Assembly (NCBI GenBank): GCA_018663165.1
Contig: JABJES010000177.1
Span: 1-16,102 of the forward strand
Length of the DNA stretch: 16,102 nt
Direction of reading: 5' to 3'
DNA from: Rhodospirillaceae bacterium
Lineage (GTDB): Bacteria; Pseudomonadota; Alphaproteobacteria; UBA11136
In this document: positions 12,568-16,102 of the stretch, piece after piece
Layout: each line of letters opens with the position of its first letter
Position numbering within the stretch: the stretch's first letter is position 1
Program-made: the position numbers and the translations under genes
The notes under the pieces: model-generated
Seen by the model: the letters and a program-made list of their open reading frames with translations, nothing else
Told to the model about the DNA's origin: nothing
Database searches by the model: none

Positions 12568-14028
12568 TTAGGGGGCGAGACCGGCTTCGCGGACTGTATC
12601 TGTTACGGTGCCGGTGCCATATTTGGTCGAGCTGTCATCGTAAATGACTTTAAATTCGGCGCCATTGGCGATGACTCCGCCAGAGTTTAATAGAGCCCCC
12701 GTGGATTGTTCAAAGAACGTGGGGTTGGTGCCGGTCAAATGATTTTTGAAATAGCCTTCTGCAAACCCGCCTTCCCCGTCATCGTAGGTAAAGGATGAGA
12801 TCAAGGCACCATCGTTGATATCCCCGCCTGCACCTGTGGTGTCTATGGCGATACCTGAAGTGCCGCCGCCAATGGTGCGGGCACCGAAATCGATATTCAT
12901 TTTAACTGTCGCTGTGCCGACGCAGGGGCAGCCCCCGCCGCCGGCAGTCTGGGTGAAGGACCCCGTGCTATTCCAGTGGAAGACGCCGGAGGGGACCAGG
13001 AAAAGTTGATTATTATAGGTCTGGCCGTCGGCAATATTATTGACGGCGCTTGCCGATTCGGCTGATTCTTCGCTCGATTCCTCGTCGGCCTCTTCAGTCA
13101 CTTCGGCAAAGGTCGCCGCTACATGGGTAAATTTAATTACCTTGGCCTTGTCTTGTCCGGCCTGGCGGCTTGCATTGCGGGTGTTGGCGAGTTTTCCGCC
13201 GCCTTTCTTTGTGGTTTTGGATTTACCGCCCTTGTCATCTTCGTTTTTCTGATCGCCGTCCTTGCTTTCAGGGCTGCCGTCCTTTTGGTTTTCGTCACCT
13301 CCGGATTGATCCTCATCTTCCTGTTTCTTGACCTTTTGGGTCTTGAACGAACCCGTCAGGGCGATGATTTCACTGGCTGGCACTTGCACCGGTGAGGCTG
13401 GCCCTCCGATGCCTGAAATCGTCGTTCCCCAGCCTGGTCGCGTGATCTCTACCTGATTACCATCTCCCTCGACGACAATCCGGCCGATCCGGGCGCTGGC
13501 GTTGTTGTCCTGGCCGGGGCCAAGCAGGACGATCATGGACTCATTGCCGTCAACGCGCCCGGCGACGATGGTGCCACGCACGCCGATTACCCCATTGGGA
13601 AGCTTGACGACCATATCGCTGGGATTTTCCTGGGCCACCTTGCCGGTAATAAACCGGAAGGTGCCTTTAAGAACCCGAGCGCTGACTGAACCGATGCCGC
13701 TGGATGGGTCATAGACGAACTTGTCGATGGCAAGGGCACTCTCGGGGCCGATGGTAAAGACCGTCTCGTCCATCAACAGAATTTGCAGACCGGATTCAGG
13801 GCCGCTCTTGATTTCATCGCCAAGAAAAATAGGTTCGCCACTTTCAATTTGATGACCGACCTGATCAACCAGTGAAACAATCTGCACCTCGCCGTGCACG
13901 GCGGCTGCGACGCCAGCCTGTTCCCCGTCGGCCAAGGCAGGAGACGCCCCGGCATAAGACAGCGCGGCATAAGACAGGACGCAAAAAAGGGCCTTGAGCG
14001 ATACGGATCTGTATTTCTTGCTGGTCAT
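12568..14028 (-). CDS. secreted FecR-domain protein with acidic linker and TbpB-like C-terminal domain
   Basis: 486 residues. A signal peptide ends near ASPALA-DGEQ (about residue 34); there is no lipobox. Residues about 40-170 are a FecR domain, with VHGEVQIVS, DEIKSGPESGLQILLMDETV, LKGTFRF and PNGVIGVRGT (145-153). Residues about 228-330 form a low-complexity linker: a Lys/Asp/Glu/Gly-rich first half, a basic KGGGK patch, and an EEADEESSEESAES tail. Residues about 331-486 look like a beta-barrel, with a VKMNIDFGARTIGG strand (375-388) and a Gly-rich segment with C367-P-C369. That strand resembles the TbpB-type handle barrel found in cargo of Slam/DUF560 outer-membrane proteins, one of which appears to be the adjacent upstream gene. 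The likely site is the periplasm or cell surface, as a structural or ligand-sensing input to the CHASE2 cyclase encoded next. The start ATG 14028 has a clear AAGGA. The ligand is unknown. Confidence 0.8.
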   Translation of the reverse strand: MTSKKYRSVSLKALFCVLSYAALSYAGASPALADGEQAGVAAAVHGEVQIVSLVDQVGHQIESGEPIFLGDEIKSGPESGLQILLMDETVFTIGPESALAIDKFVYDPSSGIGSVSARVLKGTFRFITGKVAQENPSDMVVKLPNGVIGVRGTIVAGRVDGNESMIVLLGPGQDNNASARIGRIVVEGDGNQVEITRPGWGTTISGIGGPASPVQVPASEIIALTGSFKTQKVKKQEDEDQSGGDENQKDGSPESKDGDQKNEDDKGGKSKTTKKGGGKLANTRNASRQAGQDKAKVIKFTHVAATFAEVTEEADEESSEESAESASAVNNIADGQTYNNQLFLVPSGVFHWNSTGSFTQTAGGGGCPCVGTATVKMNIDFGARTIGGGTSGIAIDTTGAGGDINDGALISSFTYDDGEGGFAEGYFKNHLTGTNPTFFEQSTGALLNSGGVIANGAEFKVIYDDSSTKYGTGTVTDTVREAGLAP

Positions 14029-14196
14029 TTTCCTTATTCCTTAATCCTGTTCGCCTGAACGGGGGGCCATAATCATGGGGGCCATTATGGTAAATTTGGT
14101 CAAATATGAAGTGACTTCAGTCACAAAACCTTCAGATAAATAACGATGCTCTAACTTGTTGTGATTGCAAGATAAAAATTGATCATTCCTGGTTTC
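14029..14196 (-). promoter_or_regulatory. promoter region of the FecR/cyclase/NDH-2 unit
   Basis: This 168-bp gap holds, in minus-strand order, a CRP-like palindrome (14110-14125), a candidate -10 CATAAT (14089-14084), and near-identical copies ATAATGGCCCCC and ATTATGGCCCCC 15 nt apart (14088-14062). CCATAAT/ATTATGG also pair as a short stem. The ribosome site AAGGA is at 14035-14031. A transcription start near 14077 is predicted from the -10 position, giving a leader of about 49 nt. No TTGACA-like hexamer sits at the right distance, which suits an activator-dependent promoter. TTGACC at 14103-14098 is too close to the -10 to serve as the -35. Confidence 0.4.
14110..14125 (-). promoter_or_regulatory. 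CRP-like operator
   Basis: On the minus strand the site reads TGTGACTGAAGTCACT, matching the CRP consensus TGTGA-N6-TCACA at 9 of 10 defined positions. Its centre is 14117.5, about 40.5 bp upstream of the start site inferred from CATAAT at 14089-14084; class II CRP activation uses about 41.5. A second overlapping palindrome, TGAAGTGACTTCA (14107-14119), is also present, so another dimeric regulator could be the real user. Confidence 0.45.
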
Positions 14197-15669
14197 CTAG
14201 AAACGCCAGGTCTTGGTCAGGAGAGTCTGTACCTTCTGATTCTTGTAGTCGTAATTTTTGATGTTGGATATGGAGCGGTAATGTTCGCCCGTAACGGTCC
14301 AGACTAGACCGCCGATGCCGAGAGGCAGGGGCTTATCGGTGATCAGGCCGTTAAAAAAGGACAGGGGCGCACCATAGGTTATGCGCGCCCGCAGGTTCCG
14401 ATCGACGCGAAATGTATTTGAAATAAAGGTATCTGGTTGTTGATACGTATCCAGCCCTAAAACGAGACTGGTAATCAGGAACTGGCCGCTACCGAGAAGA
14501 AGCGTATGTCCGGCGTCGATTTCATAGCGGCGATAGCCATAATAGTTTTTGGAGGCGAATTTTCGCTGATGGGTGAAGCTGAGCGCAACCTGCTGGGATG
14601 GGGTCATGGCCCAGTTAAGTCCCCCGGTGACGTTCCAGAACGGCCCCTTGCGGTACCAGGCTGTCTGGTTGTCGGTGACGGGCTCAAATTTCTGATAGCC
14701 ATTTTGCCCTTGAAGATAAATTCTGAAACGGGGATTAACTTCATGCTCGACCTTTAGGGTCCCGGTGAGCTGTCTGAGATAGGTATGTCCCGACAGGCGC
14801 ATATGGCTGCCGCTGGCAGAAAGCGTAATATCGGCCCAAGGGGCCTTGTATGTTCCTCCGGCGTACACTGAAAAAGACTGGATATCGAGATTCTTCAGGT
14901 CCCGCTGGCGGTCCTGATAAAAGGTGAATGAGCCGAAAATTTCGTGGCGATCCTGAAAGCCGAGATCGTGGACGAAGGAAACATTTCCGATGCTGAGTAT
15001 GCCGGTATCTTTGTGCGGTGTAGCGCCGGTAATGACGTTATCGAATATGAGTTGGGTTTTGGAAGATGGCGCCGCGTTGCGGTTGGTATCAGAGTGAAAA
15101 CCCATGCTGATCGAGGCGGTATAGCGGGTTGTTTGTCGGCGTCGGCCGATATCGGCAAGAAAGCCGTCCACCTGTGATCGCACATCGGCGGGAAGATCGA
15201 GTTTTGCAACTTTATCAAGCTCGGCTTCGGCCTCGTTGATATTGTCGAGGCGGAAAAGCACGATGGCGTAAAACAACCGCACTTCCGGGATATCGGGGTT
15301 GATCAGCAGAATGCGTTCAAGGGTTGCCGATGCGGCCTTGAGGTCGCCTCTCGCCACTTGTTGGCGGGCATATCTGAAATTGAGTTCGATGTTATCCGGG
15401 TTGGCGAGGATTTGCTTAAACTCGATCGGTGCGCCGAGGTCGCCAGCTTCTTTTTTCGCCGCCTCTTTAGCTGTTTTCAGGGCTTCTTTTTCAGCCTTAA
15501 TTTGGCGTTCCGGTTCTTCATAGAATTGATCGGTCGTCTGGGCGTGGCCGGGGTTTGACAGGCCGGTCGTACAGACGCAAAGAGCCGTCAGGGTGACGGC
15601 AAAAGATCGCAGGATGCTGCTGAATAGAGTCGAGGCGCTTTTCGACGAATGGGATGGAAGTTTATGCAA
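14197..15669 (-). CDS. TPR plus outer-membrane beta-barrel protein, Slam/DUF560-like
   Basis: 490 residues, close to the roughly 490 of Neisseria Slam1. A signal peptide runs to about LSNPGHAQ (residue 44). A charged Lys/Glu/Ala helix follows (about 50-75), then two or three TPR-like helical pairs (about 92-170; LNFRYARQQVARGDLKAA, RLFYAIVLFRLDNINEAE). From about 180 to the end are alternating amphipathic strands, starting at YTASISMGFHSDTNRN and closing with the terminal aromatic WRF, the C-terminal Phe signature of outer-membrane barrels. Slam/DUF560 proteins (type XI secretion) use a periplasmic TPR domain and a 14-strand barrel to move cargo carrying a TbpB-like domain to the surface. The next gene encodes a plausible cargo. 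The start is TTG 15669: it is the first possible start after an in-frame TAA, and no in-frame ATG exists nearby. Assignment to Slam rather than another TPR-barrel family is inference. Confidence 0.75.
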   Translation of the reverse strand: MHKLPSHSSKSASTLFSSILRSFAVTLTALCVCTTGLSNPGHAQTTDQFYEEPERQIKAEKEALKTAKEAAKKEAGDLGAPIEFKQILANPDNIELNFRYARQQVARGDLKAASATLERILLINPDIPEVRLFYAIVLFRLDNINEAEAELDKVAKLDLPADVRSQVDGFLADIGRRRQTTRYTASISMGFHSDTNRNAAPSSKTQLIFDNVITGATPHKDTGILSIGNVSFVHDLGFQDRHEIFGSFTFYQDRQRDLKNLDIQSFSVYAGGTYKAPWADITLSASGSHMRLSGHTYLRQLTGTLKVEHEVNPRFRIYLQGQNGYQKFEPVTDNQTAWYRKGPFWNVTGGLNWAMTPSQQVALSFTHQRKFASKNYYGYRRYEIDAGHTLLLGSGQFLITSLVLGLDTYQQPDTFISNTFRVDRNLRARITYGAPLSFFNGLITDKPLPLGIGGLVWTVTGEHYRSISNIKNYDYKNQKVQTLLTKTWRF

Positions 15670-16102
15670 ATTTTCACAGAGCCCTGTTCTTGGCGACGAG
15701 GGGGACTTTGCTTATTACAGCCAAAATATACATATATTTATGCCCTAAATTAAGCATAACCACAAGATATGTGATATTTGCCGGTCGTTTTATGGTGGGG
15801 TATAGCGCTGTGGCGGCCCATCGGGGTGGAGCCAGTTCTTGGCCCGCTTTATTTATTCTATAGACCGCGGCAAGAGTTTTTCCTCCCCTACATATACCGA
15901 AAGATTATATGATAATCACTTTCTGGTAGAGGGTGGCCACATCAAAACTCCCAAACCGGAAAGGCGCTGGGGACCTCTATTTTATGCGTCTATGAGCGCA
16001 ATCAAGAAGATTGCTCCCACCGGGAATCCATTGGGCTTAAATATGGGCCCAAATTATAGTCTTTGCTTTGAAGGCAATACGCAAATAGATCCCCTCGGAG
16101 AA
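15670..16102. other. 433-bp region without an assigned gene
   Basis: Upstream of the TPR-barrel gene and AT-rich near it, this is the expected place for that gene's promoter. One plus-strand frame is open from 15806 (after TAG 15803-15805) to the window end, 99 codons. Its codons (AGA, AGG, CTA, TTA, ATA) are unlike the neighbours, and the first ATG is at 15992 (MSAIKKIAPTGNPLG), so it may be noncoding or the 5' end of a gene running off the window. On the minus strand a 33-codon tail (ending EQSS) could equally be a gene end. Short hairpins are GCAATC/GATTGC near 16000-16016 and TTGGGC/GCCCAA near 16031-16051. Confidence 0.4.
15903..15917. promoter_or_regulatory. AT-rich palindrome with TATAAT, possible operator
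   Basis: GATTAT-ATG-ATAATC is a perfect 6-3-6 inverted repeat. On the minus strand it contains TATAAT (15909-15904), a consensus -10 for transcription toward the TPR-barrel gene, but no good -35 lies 16-18 bp upstream. The GATAATCACTTTC stretch (15911-15923) matches 11 of 13 positions of half of the Fur consensus, while the other half matches poorly. The leader to the gene start would be about 228 nt, which is long. Confidence 0.25.

Noticed and set aside
12568..14028. FecR protein as the anti-sigma regulator of an iron-transport system
   Set aside because: The protein has a signal peptide and no cytoplasmic anti-sigma domain, and no sigma factor or TonB-dependent receptor gene is in the window.
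15750..15775. CACA-agata-TGTG inverted repeat as a second CRP site upstream of the TPR-barrel gene
   Set aside because: The half-sites are everted relative to TGTGA-N6-TCACA and do not match the consensus orientation.
1..16102. CRISPR array, tRNA, rRNA, insertion sequence or integrase
   Set aside because: No regularly spaced repeats, tRNA-like cloverleaf ends, rRNA motifs or transposase motifs were found on either strand by eye.

Overview
The window looks like chromosomal DNA of a Gram-negative alphaproteobacterium, probably Rhodospirillales-like. This is an inference from gene content: a FixL-type PAS kinase, a CHASE2-class III cyclase, an NDH-2/cyclic-nucleotide-domain fusion and moderate GC. 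No rRNA, tRNA, CRISPR array, transposase or integrase was found.

Layout. (1) 1-4585, plus strand: a cell-envelope polysaccharide or glycoconjugate block. It holds the last 16 codons of an unidentified gene, a GT-B-like protein with an RPHP motif joined to it by an ATGA overlap, a large GT-C-like membrane protein, and a radical SAM/SPASM enzyme. (2) 4586-4818: an intergenic stretch with a strong inverted repeat. (3) 4819-8456, plus strand: a two-gene signalling unit, an NMT1/SsuA-type lipoprotein binding protein overlapping by 4 nt a hybrid histidine kinase (periplasmic sensor, HAMP, FixL-like PAS, HisKA, HATPase, two REC domains). No ABC permease or ATPase accompanies it. (4) 8484-15669, minus strand, converging on the kinase. 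In transcription order it reads: a TPR plus outer-membrane beta-barrel protein (Slam/DUF560-like), a FecR-domain protein with a TbpB-like C-terminal domain, a CHASE2 adenylate cyclase, and a type II NADH dehydrogenase fused to a Crp-like cyclic-nucleotide-binding domain. (5) 15670-16102: 433 bp with no assigned gene.

The most interesting system is region 4. It looks like a complete envelope-to-respiration cAMP circuit. A secreted FecR-type protein, possibly exported by its TPR-barrel neighbour, sits next to a cyclase whose extracytoplasmic CHASE2 domain could sense it. The cyclase sits next to a respiratory NADH dehydrogenase carrying a domain able to bind the product. A near-consensus CRP palindrome lies upstream of the FecR gene, about 40.5 bp ahead of a start site inferred from a candidate -10 box, so cAMP could also feed back on transcription. 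The convergent kinase carries the FixL heme-ligand motif, so both halves of the region may concern respiration and redox state. Domain identities rest on motifs visible in the sequence; the circuit itself is inference.
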